DNA of 64,000 nucleotides, from positions 5,752,501 to 5,816,500 of the forward strand of contig OW051470.1 in assembly GCA_932521025.1 (NCBI GenBank). The letters run 5' to 3'. The translations under genes and the position numbers were made by a program. How positions within the stretch are numbered: the stretch's first letter is position 1; every line of letters begins with the position of its first letter. This DNA comes from Oscheius onirici. Taxonomy: Eukaryota; Nematoda; Chromadorea; Rhabditida; Rhabditidae. Below, in pieces: positions 47,936-59,328 of the stretch. The notes under the pieces are model-generated. The model was not told the origin of the DNA. It worked only from the letters and a program-made list of their open reading frames with translations, and did not search any database.

Positions 47936-49788
47936 CTATTCGACGGTTTTCCTCTCGGTCTTCACTGCAAACAAGTCACTTTTGTCGGGATAAATCGAGA
48001 GCAGATCGTCATCTTCCGTAGTTATTCTTACTTGGCCAATTGACAGCGAGGGACAGAATTGAAGGGTTTCCGTAATGATCTGATCCATGACTTCTTTGCA
48101 AATTTGAAGCGAGTCGACTGAAGAAACCTCGACCCAGACTGTTTTCGTCGCTTCGGACAACTGAGAGATTTTTTAGATACTAAAAACAGCTAACCTTTGT
48201 GGCATCGCTGTTGGTAACAGGAGCAAGACTCATAACCAAACCATTGGAATCGGTTAGACAGGGCAATTGAGGCAGGTTCTTGACCAAATCGAGATACCGG
48301 TGAAGTGGATTCAATGTATTGCGCTTCGTACGTTTGCGAGCCAGTTCCGCATCCCTCAACAAGACATCCAGCAGTTCCCGAGCACTTATCGGCGTCTTTT
48401 TGTGTAAAGCTGTGATCTAGAACAATAGATTTCTAAATGAATAAACCGAAATCTACATGAAGCTCGTCAGGAGGAAGTGCTAGATATTTCAGAGGAGGAC
48501 TGAAGGTCGTCAGATCGTGGGTTCCAATGGCTGCAATAGTCCTGTTTCCACAGATCGAAGAGTGCAATTTTGTCTGAAATTTTTTTGGAATGAGATTGAA
48601 AAGCTACCTGAATGCTGATAAACTTTTTAAAATTTTCTCCGGAAATATCCAAGTCTTCGAGAACACAACAGACAAGATATGGACGAACGTCTTTGACGGA
48701 AGAGAGACGATTCACAGCAAATTGTTCTTTTCCAACGTGGATTTGTATGAAAGCGTCCTTGTTTTCCACCTTCTTTTCAGGCTCTCCTTGATTGTCGGGA
48801 GCAGCACTTTCTTTCTCGAACACAGCGTTCTTTTTTATGTAGGTCAGTAGAGCAAGAACCTGAACAAACTGGTTAGTAAATGAGAAGAAGAACTGACCTT
48901 CGATCGCTTATCGTTAGCTAGTTTCACGAAACGAGAGTCTTTGAATGGATTGTTCGATAGATCCAGAAGACGCATTTTGTCCAGTTTGCCGATTGGACCG
49001 GGAATCGCAGACAGCTGATTCGAAGAGAAATTCAAATTTTTCAGTGCTTCCAGTGTGGAGAAAAAGTCATCAATCTGAATGTTTGCATGAAGCCACTTCG
49101 GTAATAAAAACATACGTTTGTGATCCGATTGTTGCTAAAATTAGCCGTATGCAGATGGGTCAGTTTCCTACTACCTAGACCATTTGGTAACGAAGTGAGC
49201 TGATTGTGAGAAAGATCGACAACGTGGAGCTGTTCCAGATCCGAAAAATCGAAAAGACCCGCGTTTGTTAACTGAGTTGAGATATTTATGAAAAAAAAAT
49301 GAAAACCTGGTTGCGAGTGCCAATGAAACTCTCCAGTTTTGATAATCTGCTAAAAGTTGAAGGAAGAGAGGCGAGTTTGTTCTCGCTAACATCCAAGAAC
49401 TTCAAAAAAGGAAGAGAACCTACAAGAAGCTTTTGGTAAAAAAAACGTTGGTTATAGCAGCTTAAATAAAAGAAAAAAATACCTATTTCGTCAGGAAGAA
49501 CAGTTAGATAGTTGTTGGCTAAAGTGAGACGAGTCAACTGAGTACAATTGCCGATGCTCTCATGAAGATGGTTGAGATCACAATGAGTGAACGAGATGAA
49601 ATTGACGGGAACACCCTAGAACGTTTCATTTTACACCAAATAAAATAGTTACATCATAAAACGCCAGTTTTTGGAGCTCTTCATAGCTCAATTCCATGTC
49701 CCTCTTCAGCGGTCCTTTGATGACCAGTTCATGTCGACGATTGGGTTCACGAACCGCTTCGATTTCCGGCCACTCTCTTAGGGCCATT
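47936..49788 (-). CDS. LRRC47: LRRC47-like leucine-rich-repeat and B3/B4 tRNA-binding-domain protein
   Basis: Starts MALREWPEIEAVREPNRRHEL at 49788, the typical first residues of LRRC47. A set of leucine-rich repeats follows (LDLSNNPF, LTLANNYLTVLPDEIG), then an acidic-lysine linker, then a domain resembling the B3/B4 editing region of phenylalanyl-tRNA synthetase. It contains TKLHSSICGNRTIAAIGTHDL, NTLNPLHRYLDLV and SVDSLQICKEVMDQIITE, and matches human LRRC47 segment by segment, ending with a UPF0-like DLLSIYPDKSDLF. Family function is unclear; LRRC47 is linked to translation-related RNA binding. The exons are separated by short introns. It begins 146 bases after the stop of mrpl-17, likely an operon. 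Confidence 0.92.
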
Positions 49789-49934
49789 TCTAAAAGGTTA
49801 TTCTACGTTTTGAAGAAAGTTGTAAGGAAATTAGCAGCGAAGAGCACATATGGATAGGTGAAACAAAAAGATGGAACAGTTTATTTCAGCAAAATAAAAT
49901 CAACAAAGAGAAAAACGATCTACAAAATTATATC

Positions 49935-50645
49935 CTATTCCTTATTTTTGAGTTCAGATAGACGATTGGACAAACTTTCTTTCAGAAGAACATTAACTGG
50001 CGATTTGGATTGTATTTCCGGCTGGCTGATCACTGGAGGGAATGGATTGCCTGAAGTGAAATACGAATCACAGGGTATGAGCAAAAAGTACCGTCAATTT
50101 CGAGACAAGCAATGTCGTATCTCTTCCAAAACTCTCGTTTTCCCTGAATGTGCTGTTGAAGACGAGCCGACGGTAGGCGATAAATTGATGTAAACGGGCC
50201 TTCGCGGTCTTCAAAACGAGGGATTATGACCTGGGAGAAACAAATTGTTAAGAGCATATAGAAAGAAACCCACTTCGTGCATTTTTGTGATGAGATCTTT
50301 TTCCGGCAGCCACCAATCATACATTTCGGCCGTATAGTCATCATGCTGTCCTCGTTCGATTCCAAGTTGAATTAGCTGCAATTTTTACCAATGAGGAAAT
50401 TCCAAAAAGCTATTTTTATATTAAAAAAAAGTAAAACGAACCCTTTCGACATAAGGCCTTGCCTCGACGGCTCGATTCCATTGAAATTCAGCTCGTTCTT
50501 CGCGAACAAGTCGAGTTACAATTTTTCGAAGAACTTCCAGTCGTGCTCTCGAACTCGGCTCGATTCCCGCCGTCTTCAATTTTTGTGGAACATGTCCTAC
50601 AGTTACACGAATTTTCGGTAAAGTAGAAGCTATTCGATGCGACAT
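49935..50645 (-). CDS. mrpl-17: Mitochondrial ribosomal protein L17 (bL17m)
   Basis: The start is MSHRIASTLPKIRVTVGH and the exons read through LRKIVTRLVREERAEFQWNRAVEARPYVERL, IELGIERGQHDDYTAEMYDWWLPEKDLITKMHEVIIPRFEDREGPFTSIYRLPS and a C-terminal exon with GNPFPPVISQPE. The RLVREERxE block and the WLxEKDLI...VxxPRFxDxxGxxTxIxRLP order match human MRPL17 and bacterial L17. It works in the large subunit of the mitoribosome. It is upstream of LRRC47 by 146 bases on the same strand, operon-like. The start is the first ATG of the frame and the N-terminus is basic, which suits mitochondrial import. Confidence 0.95.
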
Positions 50646-51051
50646 CTAGAAAGTTTCTTTTGTACTATCAATGAAAGAAAAGTATGCAGAAGACGCTGAC
50701 TAAAACACTGCTAACACGAACAGAATAAAGATTGAAAACTTTGTTTGGGTTTTCGACATGGAAAAGTAAGTTGAAAAAAGTGAGAATGGCGGTCTTTGTG
50801 TATCTATGTGTATCAAGTCAAATAAATAATTTCACAAAATCGTACAGTCGGATATAAGCGTGTATCGTATGATATAGGAAAAGATGAGAGACCCGAATCA
50901 CAACAATTATGGTTTCGGAAGAAGGGGTAAGAAGATGAAAGCACGCAAAACACAACGACTCATTACCGGTTCAAGTTATTTTTTTTTGTGTGGGAAGGGA
51001 CTAGAAACATGAAATACACATAGGGTAAAAGGGGTGTAAAAATATGTTATG

Positions 51052-54000
51052 TTAAAAATTGGATTCGAAACTTCGAATCATGGGAAAAGAGGGACTACGA
51101 TCTAGACGTCGACGAGGCAACGAATTGAGCAGGTTACTAATCTCCGAAAAGGAAGGTCGGTCATCTCCGGAAAAACACCAACAGCGCATCAAAATTTCCA
51201 ATATCTGAAGGTTGTTAACATTAAAAATAAACAAATGAAGAATACCCTTGGTTTAGCTTCTTTATTCGTCTTGATGTTGTGAAGAGGCGGCTTGAGTCCG
51301 TGTCCAACGATGTAAATGATTCTGTCCGGATGTTCCTTGGCGAAGGGAAAACTGTACGTCAGCAGCTCATACCACACAGTTCTGAAAGAAGTTTTATTGA
51401 GCGGAAATGAACAATTAAATACCCAAAAGAGTAGGCGTCAGACTTTTCGGAATAAGGCAGCTCACGACCATCAACAGCGATTGATTGGATAATTTCCGGT
51501 GCTTGATAGACAAGCCAATGATGTGAGACTTGGAGAGAATTCTCTCTGGGAGGATATCGCAGTCTTTTCATGCTGGCTAGGCCGAAATCAGTAATGACAA
51601 CTTTGTAGTTGTTCTCAATAAAGACGTTTTTAGTACGGAGATCCTTGTGCAGAATTTTCTTCGTGTGCAAATACGATATCCCCTGAATTATTTTCTCAAA
51701 AATATTTCGAAACTGCTTACTTGACAGATCTGAGTTGCAATATGATGTGCGTTACCTAATTCCAACTTTTCCTTCGTCTCGTGGAGAATACGGTACAACG
51801 AGTGACCTTTGCAAAGACTCATTACAATCGCGAGACGGCCTTCTTCCATACAACAACCGAGAAACAGGATAATGTTGTCGTGTCGAGTATTCTGAAACAT
51901 GTTGTATGCAAGAAAATGTCACGTTATACCTTGTGGGCGGCAATTTCTGCCTTGAACTCGTCCAATCGTCTAGATTCTTCGATATGATCCATGTTGAGAA
52001 ATTTAACGGCAACATCTCCGAAGTGGTATCCACGGAGGACGTCTCCAAATCGCCCATGACCGAGCAGAGGATTGGGATTCTTTTTGAACTCGATATCGGA
52101 CAATGCGATGGTGACTTCTTTCCATCCGGCCTGCGGATTTCCACCTCGTATTGTGCTCATTGTCCATCTGTGACGATCCCATGTATGACCAGGAGAACGA
52201 CCGCCATTTGAACCATCACTCAACGTTAAATCAGTCTGAGAAAAGAGATTACGAAGAAACTGGAGCAATCTTACTCCAGCACTTCCAGTAGAGTCGCCAA
52301 TGACCGTTCCTTCACTGCTGTCTAACCGTTGATCAGCATTTCTCGGCATTTCTGGACTGTCTCCGGATCCCTCGGGCAGAACAATATCCGGAATTTCGAC
52401 CTCTTGGACAGTATCCGGAAATGTGAAACGGCTTTTTGAAGATGGAGGTGCGGTAAACTGGGTATAAGGACTAGACAGCGCTCCCATGCCTAAAACGACT
52501 AAAATGAGAAGTTAACAAGAGTAATGATTGTTCTTCGTGTATTTTCTTCCTGTATGCACAAAATATGTCTAATAACGAACCTAGTGCTGCAGGAGTACTC
52601 GGTGCAGAACTGTTGGTCGATGAGGAACTGTCAGCGACATTGTTGGCTTCAGGAGGGAAGGTAAAAACTGTCTCTGGTATTGGGGTATCGTTCCATATAC
52701 CCTACAAGTTGTTTTCAATTAAAATTGATGAATAAATACCGTATTATGCTGTGAGATTAAACGTTCGACCCAATGTCGAAGATGGTCGGGCGTTAGTCCA
52801 CAAGTGTCTCCGATTCTACTCTTGCACTGGGTATGTACCTTCCATTTGCACGATTTACATTTCTCCCACGAGCTCACAAATCCCAATCCAAGTGGGCGTT
52901 GACATACCGTACAGCCTAAAATGAAGCTCAACTAGAAAAAAAGCTTCAAAAATTACTCTGATCGCTCATTAGACGCAATTTTGTCGATCGGTGCCATTTG
53001 TGGGGAATAGCGTGATTCATTCTTGAGAGCTGTGGAGACCTTTGTGATCCATCCATGTTTTCTACAAACGGCATCATTATTCACAAAGAAAGGAAGGAAG
53101 GACAGCGATTTTTCCATTGAAAACAAACTGACCGAATTGTAGGCTGACGGAATGAGTGACCCGCGAATTGACGCCCAGTGTCGGAGTCGAATGAGTAGAC
53201 GTGCTCAATGGAGATGACGGAGACAATGTGGTTCGACCAGTCAGGACAGATAAGGAGCCGCTGCCAGAGGCGGATCGACTGAAACTGAGAATGATTGGAC
53301 GAAAAGGATGTGGGAAATATTGATCTGGGAACATTGAGAGGATTCGAACAAATGTTTTCGAAATTTGAGAACAAATTGTAGTGAATGATGGTGTTGTTTA
53401 GAAGTAGGATCGGGTAAAACATAATCAAGGAAGTGGCGCCCCGTTCACTGCAATCCATAAAATGTAAACAAATAGCTGTTGGACAGTCGGCTTGCCTCTT
53501 ATCCTTTCTCAGGAAACCCATCTCCAAAAGTCAAGAGGGAAATATTTCTGCGGTTAGTAGCTTAGAACGTACAGCAGAGCAGGTCAACGTGCATGTTATG
53601 TAGATATTTTCGGGTCAACCTGCATGAACATGTGGCGTTTCTGCAGCGTAAGAGCATAGCGCAAAAACAAGACGAGAATGAGGGGAGCGAGAAATCAGCT
53701 CAACAGCTCACGGGTTATCGACAGACGCATGAAATCGGAAATCTTGGCAGATCGCGTACATTAGCCGGTTTCCGCAGAGCACTAGGCATACATCATTTGC
53801 ACTGGTCTCACTACGTCAGTTTTGATCCTTTTTATATATTTTTAGTTCTTGGAGAAAGAATATTACCTACCTATGTCCGGGAGTTGAAGGGCTCGGTGAG
53901 CCAGGGAACGAACCAGATCCGGAACACGACGGTATTAGAAGTTCGGCCGAACCAGGTGAATCTCTTCCGCAATTCCTACATATTTAACCGTTTCCGCAAA

Positions 54001-55283
54001 AATTAATGCTCACCTTTGATCAACAGTGGTAACAACAAATCGAGGACTGTTCAGTGGACTGACTGACTCGACACTCGTTCCTCTTAGACTTGTTGTACGA
54101 GCTGAAATACAAAAAGACTAATGAGTTTAGAAAAATAATATTCTCCTCTAAATTGACAGCAATTTAAATGCTCACCTAGACCTGGAGATAGTTTCACGGA
54201 CCACGACAGCTGCTTGTCGGTAAAGTTACCATCTTCTCGTCTGCCTGAAAATACTTGTCTTATCAGCGATGCGTGAACGATTTTCGGATCGAATCTTTTC
54301 TTCCCATCTAACGTTTTTTCATATTTTTATTCGTAAGAAATTACCGCTTTTCTGAGGCTAACCCGTTTATTTAGCAATAAACCTAGAATACACAAATATT
54401 GCTTGGTTGTCAAATGAATAGTTCTAATCGAGCAGAATGTCGACTGATGTCCAGGTTTGCCGATTATTAACCTTGTTTTCTGAAACGTTTCTGGACAAAC
54501 CCACCAAAGGTGACGCAAAAACAGTCGAGCATCATGAAAATATGAAATGTACATAGGCTAGTCACAGAAAAGTTTATCGACTAATAGAAAACGACTTGCG
54601 CACTTGGTCGCTAAGAATCAGTCGATGCGCCGACAGTGATGGATCATTGCCACAAGTGTACAAGCGGGTTAAGAAAGAGAAACTTTAGAGTCTTTTTCTG
54701 AGTACAGAAATGAGCGAAAAGACAGACCTTGAAGTACTTCGAAGTAAGATCTGACTGCTTCACACGACTTGAGAACGCGACGTTTGGATTCGGGTGAATA
54801 GCGACCACGTTCTGCGAGAGATTTCACCTTAATTATTAGCAAAAGTTGTGTTAGAAAGACCACTTTGAATACCTCTTTTTCTGGCAGTTGGATGAGTGCG
54901 AGAACGTCATGATAGCCGAGCAACTGTATGTGCCGAATGTTCGTGGCTGACAGACCGACGACTCTGAGCCATTCGTGCATCTGCGGACGGATTCCATTTC
55001 TAATACGTGGACGAAGACTCAGTGCCTTGCAAAGAGCTTTTACTACCTCGCTCTGGAGAGAAATAGGTTTTATAAGAGCTTACAAAAAACCTCGAGAAGG
55101 ACGATATCTGCTTCATTGAGTTTGCCAGTTTCATCTTGATATTTTCGGACCAGCTTATCGTATTGTACTAGAGCCTGCTCATAGTCGCCACTGGAACCAC
55201 TTGTACTCGCTCCTTCCTGTTAAATTGAACGGGTTCATATTTAAAAAAAAACGAGAACTTACATTGACTGCGGAGTCTCCCAT
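51052..55283 (-). CDS. ksr: Kinase suppressor of Ras (KSR)
   Basis: Starts MGDSAVN at 55283 and ends at 51052; more than ten exons, about 750-800 residues. In order: a KSR-specific helical CA1 region (EGASTSG...SLRPRIRNGIRPQMHEWLRVVGLSATNIRHIQLLGYHDVLALIQLPEKE), S/T-rich linkers, a C1 zinc-binding domain (IPHKWHRSTKLRL...CTVCQRPL...CKSCKWKVHTQCKSRIGDTC) about 370-420, two FTFP motifs, and a C-terminal kinase domain. In it GHGRFGDV and VAVKFL keep the lysine that mammalian KSR lacks, HKDL replaces the usual HRDL as in all KSR proteins, and DFGLAS is intact. KSR scaffolds RAF, MEK and ERK in Ras signalling. C. elegans has two (ksr-1, ksr-2); I cannot say which. CA2 and exon boundaries around 53.5-54.2 kb are approximate. 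Confidence 0.93.
52416..52427 (-). promoter_or_regulatory. ksr: FTFP motif in KSR (ERK docking-type)
   Basis: In-frame codons for FTFP inside SRFTFPDTVQEV. FxFP is the DEF docking motif that binds ERK and is present in the CA4 region of KSR. This is the second copy in the protein; the first is at 52654-52665 (VFTFPPE). Confidence 0.7.
52654..52665 (-). promoter_or_regulatory. ksr: FTFP motif in KSR (first copy)
   Basis: In-frame FTFP within PETVFTFPPEANN, between the C1 and kinase domains where mammalian KSR has its FSFP ERK-binding site. Confidence 0.7.
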
Positions 55284-55978
55284 TTACTAACGGAAAATGA
55301 CTACTTAATTGGTACTATGCTCTCCAGAGACCATTCAACACGGGTCCTGAAACAATGGCATTTTATGTTTATAAAGCAGTTGAAAGGAAAAATATAAAAA
55401 GGGTAATGTTTGAGCGAGTTTAACTTTGTTTCCAAATGAAAACGAGTTGAATGATTTTCAAGGATTTTCAGTTCGTTCCATCGGAATACAACTACTTATA
55501 AACGGTTAAAATATTGCATTGTACTTGGTTTGTGCTCAGCTTGCAGCCACAAAAAGCTCACTTTTTGTAGGCGGAGTGAGGCGCTGTCATGGAAACGCGG
55601 CTGGTGGTAAACAGCGAGCAGCTGGCAGCTTATTCGGGTGAACACAAATCACCCGGAAATTACTTAGAAGATAATTGAGAAAAACATTATGCTGTTTTAG
55701 GTACATCTTTGTTTCTGAACTGAACTTCGGGACAAAAAATGTGGGTATATAAAAGAGAGCTAAAAAACTGAAGAAAATGAATAACAAAGGAAAAGAAAAA
55801 AAGATTAAAGTTTGTAATCCCGCAGATTCTAAATCCTCAAAAGTGCGGGCTTTCGAATCTTCCAGTAAACCCCAGTATTTTTTTTTTTTACAAAACCTTG
55901 TTGATTACAGAATTTTTTATTTCTATGAACAATTCTTCTCGTTCGAAAATGCGTCAAAAATATCGGCACTTTTTTCAG
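55284..55978. other. Divergent gap between ksr and RNPS1
   Basis: About 700 bases, presumed shared promoter of the two divergent genes. A plus-strand open frame from about 55777 (MNNKGKEKK) may be an alternative 5' exon of RNPS1. AT-rich, with a T run near 55880. Nothing else supported. Confidence 0.4.
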
Positions 55979-56978
55979 ATGGTTGACAGCGAAAAAAAGC
56001 GTCGCTCTCGTTCTTCGAGCAGTTCCTCCTGTTCGTCTAGCAGGTAAGAGTTCTTTCCCTATCTGAGCAATGAAAATTTACAGCAGCAGCGGATCATCTT
56101 CCCGTTCTTCTAGCAGCTCCAGCGTATCCCCTTCTCCTCGTAAAAGAAGAAACTCTGGAAAAGTAGCCGCCTATAATTTTTAGGTAAATTAATATTTTTA
56201 GAGCCCAGTTCGTCGGTCGCCTAGTCCCCGTCGCCTCTCCACGCGAGATGGAGCTCGGGCTGATCGAGGAGGCCGTAAATCGCGCCGCTCTCCATCTCCT
56301 CGCCGTGGTCGTCGTTATTCTTCCCCTCGTCGTCGTCGCAGTGGAAGTCGTGGAGCCGGTGACAGGCGTCCCAAAAAGTAAGTTTTGCTTTCTTTTGAAC
56401 ACAAGTATCAGGGCGTCTCCCCGTCGCGATCTCTCCCCTCGCAAGCGAAGTCCGTCTCGTAAAGTTTCCATCAACAATCTCTCTGCCAATGTAAAAAAGG
56501 AGCATTTGGACGAGATCTTTTCGATATATGGCACGATCGTCACCTCTGACCTACCTCTGAATCCACATCATAAGCATCTCAATCGCGGATTTGGCTTGAT
56601 CGAATTTGAAAAAAGTGAAGATGCTGAAAAGGTAAAGAAAAGCCGTATTTTATTCTCAATTCTATTTAGGCTATTAAATATATGAACGAAGGTCAAATAG
56701 ACGGAAAAGTAATCTCTCTTGAAATTATCGAAGCCAGACAGTCACGCGGCGCCTACCATCATCGTTCTCCGCCTAAGAGAAGTCCTGTTCGCAGAAGGTA
56801 CCATATTTAAATTTCCATTAATATGCCTATTTTCAGCTCTCCGCGTTGCCGGGATATTCCTACTGACCCCCGTCGTCGATCTTCTCCTCGTAGAGTGTCT
56901 GGAGCTAACGATGTTCCTCTTGGTAGCCGTCGAGGTGGCGACGGATCGCGCTCTCGTTCTCCCCGTCGTCGTTCGTAA
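55979..56978 (+). CDS. RNPS1: RNPS1-type SR-related splicing/exon-junction protein
   Basis: The reading runs from MVDSEKKRRSRSSSSSS, directly after a TTTTTCAG acceptor (a possible trans-splice site), through RS/SR-rich segments, to one RRM and a C-terminal RS tail (RSPRRRS). The RRM begins VSINNLSANVKKEHLDEIFSIYGTI and continues RGFGLIEFEKSEDAEKAIKYMNEGQIDGK, the RNP1 and spacing of RNPS1 (RGYAYVEFENPDEAEKALKHM in human). RNPS1 belongs to the ASAP/PSAP exon-junction subcomplexes and influences splicing and nonsense-mediated decay. Small introns, for example 56633-56669. Exact exon borders at the RS region are approximate, since RS repeats hide the splice sites. Confidence 0.9.
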
Positions 56979-57082
56979 ATCCCGTTCCCCTCGTTCAATT
57001 TAATTCGGAATTCGTTGTTAAGCTAGTATGAAATATTCTTCATTCGAGCTGCTGAAAACATTTATTTTGTCGCCCTCGTTCT

Positions 57083-57633
57083 CTATATATCCTGTCCTTC
57101 GCGAAGAGTGATGTCTTGAAGAGCATCGTGGTCAATTTCGAACTCGATTTTTTCCAGAAGGCTCGTCTCGATATCTCCAAAGTCTTCCGAATTGAGATCT
57201 GCGACCAAATCCGAAGTCTTCAGGTTTTCTTCGTCGCTCATGTCGTTTTCGTCCTCGCTGAGTTCCATGTTCTGGTTCTGCAGTCCGTCAGCCAGCTGTT
57301 CCTCCTTCTCCAAACTAACTCTTGTGACGAACGACTGAATGCTGTGGTAGACGATGAGCATCCAGAGAAAAACTTTCTCACAGAATGAGGCCAATTGGAG
57401 AGGATAATGACGACCGACGTACAGATAGGCACTGAGAAGCAGCACCGAAGCGAGATAGACGTGGAAAAGCAGACAAAAGGCGAAGCATTCGAATGGAAGA
57501 TGGAGACTGTCCGGCAGAAGAGATCTCTGGAACGACTATTAGAGCGTCAAGTTGTAAAACTAACCACTGAACCAAGGTTTGAGAGCAAAGTCTCTTCCAG
57601 ACTGAGACGAGAGAAACCATCCAACTCGCCCAT
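57083..57633 (-). CDS. RETREG/FAM134-like ER-phagy receptor, short form
   Basis: Two exons join in phase with a GTTAGT donor near 57564 and TTCCAG near 57520. Starts MGELDGFSRLSLEETLL. Then one hydrophobic reticulon-type hairpin (FCLLFHVYLASVLLLSAYLYV and VFLWMLIVYHSIQSFVTR) and a very acidic tail. WMLIVYHSIQ...TR parallels WPLVVYHELIQ..TR of human RETREG proteins, and the tail SEDFGDIETSLLEKIEFEI parallels EDFELLDQSELDQIESEL, including the LC3-interacting core (acidic, then F-x-x-I). FAM134/RETREG proteins curve ER membranes and hand ER to autophagosomes. Here only one hairpin is visible; the usual first half of the reticulon domain was not found. Match judged from memory without alignment. 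Confidence 0.5.
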
Positions 57634-57798
57634 GACTCTTGCTCCGACTAAATTGTTCCTCAAAAACTTGGAATATTTCAAGTTTATAATGTACATTACA
57701 GCAAAAGTTTTTTTGTTATTTTGCTTAAAAAACACGAGATTTGCATACAGTTTGGTTTATTTTATGTTGAATTTCTACCAAATCTGGTAGGGAGTGGC

Positions 57799-58305
57799 CT
57801 ACAGAAGAGTCATCCATCCTCTAAAAACATCGAGACAGCGGAAGATGGAATAGTATGTGATCAGCTTCTCAATTGACGGGAAAGAACGTCCTGAAGAATC
57901 GCCAACCATCTGCCAGTTGTCCATCTTCTTGTGGAGACGATAGTGACTGACATGACCGGTCTGGTCCTTGTATCCCAGATGAAGTCTGACAACTAGTCGA
58001 TCATTCCCTTCCAGTAGATAGAACAGACAGATTTCGTCCTTTCCCAGCGAATCTCTCAGCTCTTCCTTCGTCCATGAGCCGCGCCAGTACTGGAAGACAC
58101 GACTGTCCGGAGACAGTCCACTCGGATACATGGTCAGAGAGTCCACATTCAAACGTCGACCAGAAGAGGACTCATTTATCCTGAAAACTACTGTTGAATT
58201 GTAGAAGACAAGACGACTAACATCTACCGCAGAAGTGACGAGTCGGAAGTGAACAGTTTCTTCGAAACCCCTAATGAGGTAATTATGACTTTGTTTGATG
58301 TTCAA
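57799..58305 (-). CDS. Orphan protein with SH2-like segment
   Basis: Single open frame of 168 residues. The middle, QYWRGSWTKEELRDSLGKDEICLFYLLEGNDRLVVRLHLGYKDQTGHVSHYRLHKKMDNWQMV...SFPSIEKLITYY, follows the SH2 pattern: W/Y-x-G at the start, an FLVR-like stretch (replaced by LFYLLEGND), a VxHYxI strand, and F-x-S-x-x-x-L-I-x-Y-Y. However the phosphotyrosine-binding arginine of FLVR is not obvious, so it may not bind phosphotyrosine. Possibly part of a larger gene, since no other exon was found. Distance to the RETREG-like gene is 165 bases. Confidence 0.35.
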   Translation of the reverse strand: MNIKQSHNYLIRGFEETVHFRLVTSAVDVSRLVFYNSTVVFRINESSSGRRLNVDSLTMYPSGLSPDSRVFQYWRGSWTKEELRDSLGKDEICLFYLLEGNDRLVVRLHLGYKDQTGHVSHYRLHKKMDNWQMVGDSSGRSFPSIEKLITYYSIFRCLDVFRGWMTLL

Positions 58306-59328
58306 CGATTAGACTGTTGTTGGCAGCAAAGGAGCCTTCAAGGAGGCTATTGGCCAATTACGGTGCGGACCTGTCCAGCGTCATAATTGATCGCTTTTCC
58401 GCACAGCTCCATTAGAGTCTCCTCTTTCTCCTTTTGTGTCTAAAATGTTGCCGCAAGCTGGACAATTCACACCTTTCCTCTACTTTCTCCCAAGGGCACA
58501 TTTCCAGTTCTGGACCAACTCTTTACTTATCCTTTCGCTCTTTCAAACGTCTTGACTTCCTAAGAGAGTCGATCAGTCTGGATAATTACTCTCTGCGGGA
58601 GGCGGAGGTTGCAATTCATACCGCGACCCCAAATTCGAAGACCTACCTGATCTGTTTTCCGGACTTTCTTTACCGTTTTCTTCCTATATCATTTTCCCAT
58701 TACATTTCGCTTGTCATTTCCAAAGAGAGTCAAACGGTGGGAGATGTTATTTGTCAGTTCTCATAGGTCAGAACGGAGTAACGAGGTTACAATGAGGGGA
58801 CATAGGGATCCAATTGAAAATTCCTATAATTGGGAAACTCAAACAATGGTAGATCAAATATAACTTTTAGTGCAAATTGACATAGCTTCTGACCAGTCAC
58901 TAACGTTCCTTTTGAGCACGAACTGTTTTTGAAAGCTCTCCAAGTTGAATTGTCGCATTTTGTCTTGACTTGTCTAAAGTATCGACTTTGTTCCCAGGTC
59001 TGTCTGCGCGTCTGAAGCTCTAATTGAGGCTGGGAGCTTTGTGTGCAAATTAGTTTTCAACAAGTCACGACAGAAAAAGCAAGTGCGCGAACTTTCCGTT
59101 TGGAATCCCGAGCAATTTAAAGTGAATCGAGAAAGAAACTTTCCCAACATAGCTACTTCTCTCAGTCCGCCTTGACCCTCAGCGTAGATTTTTCTAATAT
59201 CGGCTAATCCCGGCTGATTTTGCATGAATAGGGTTCGCTGGCAAGGTCGAGCCTCTAATTACCGTGCCCGTGCCATTCTTCCCGCCTTCCACTCGAAACT
59301 CTTCTTCTCGCCTAAGGGAATCTTTCAG
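58306..59328. other. Intergenic region
   Basis: About 1 kb, holding repeat C copy 2 (59011-59089). A 110-codon open frame at 58434-58766 has no recognisable domain. Otherwise nothing supported. Confidence 0.4.
59011..59089 (+). repeat. Dispersed repeat C, copy 2
   Basis: Matches 34008-34088: CTGAAGCTCTAATTGAGG, then GAGCTTTGTG, AACAAGTCACG and AAGTGCGCG in the same order. Differs by some substitutions and short indels. Confidence 0.7.

Noticed and set aside
58434-58766. 110-codon plus-strand open frame between two genes
   Set aside because: No domain or splice structure; not distinguishable from chance.
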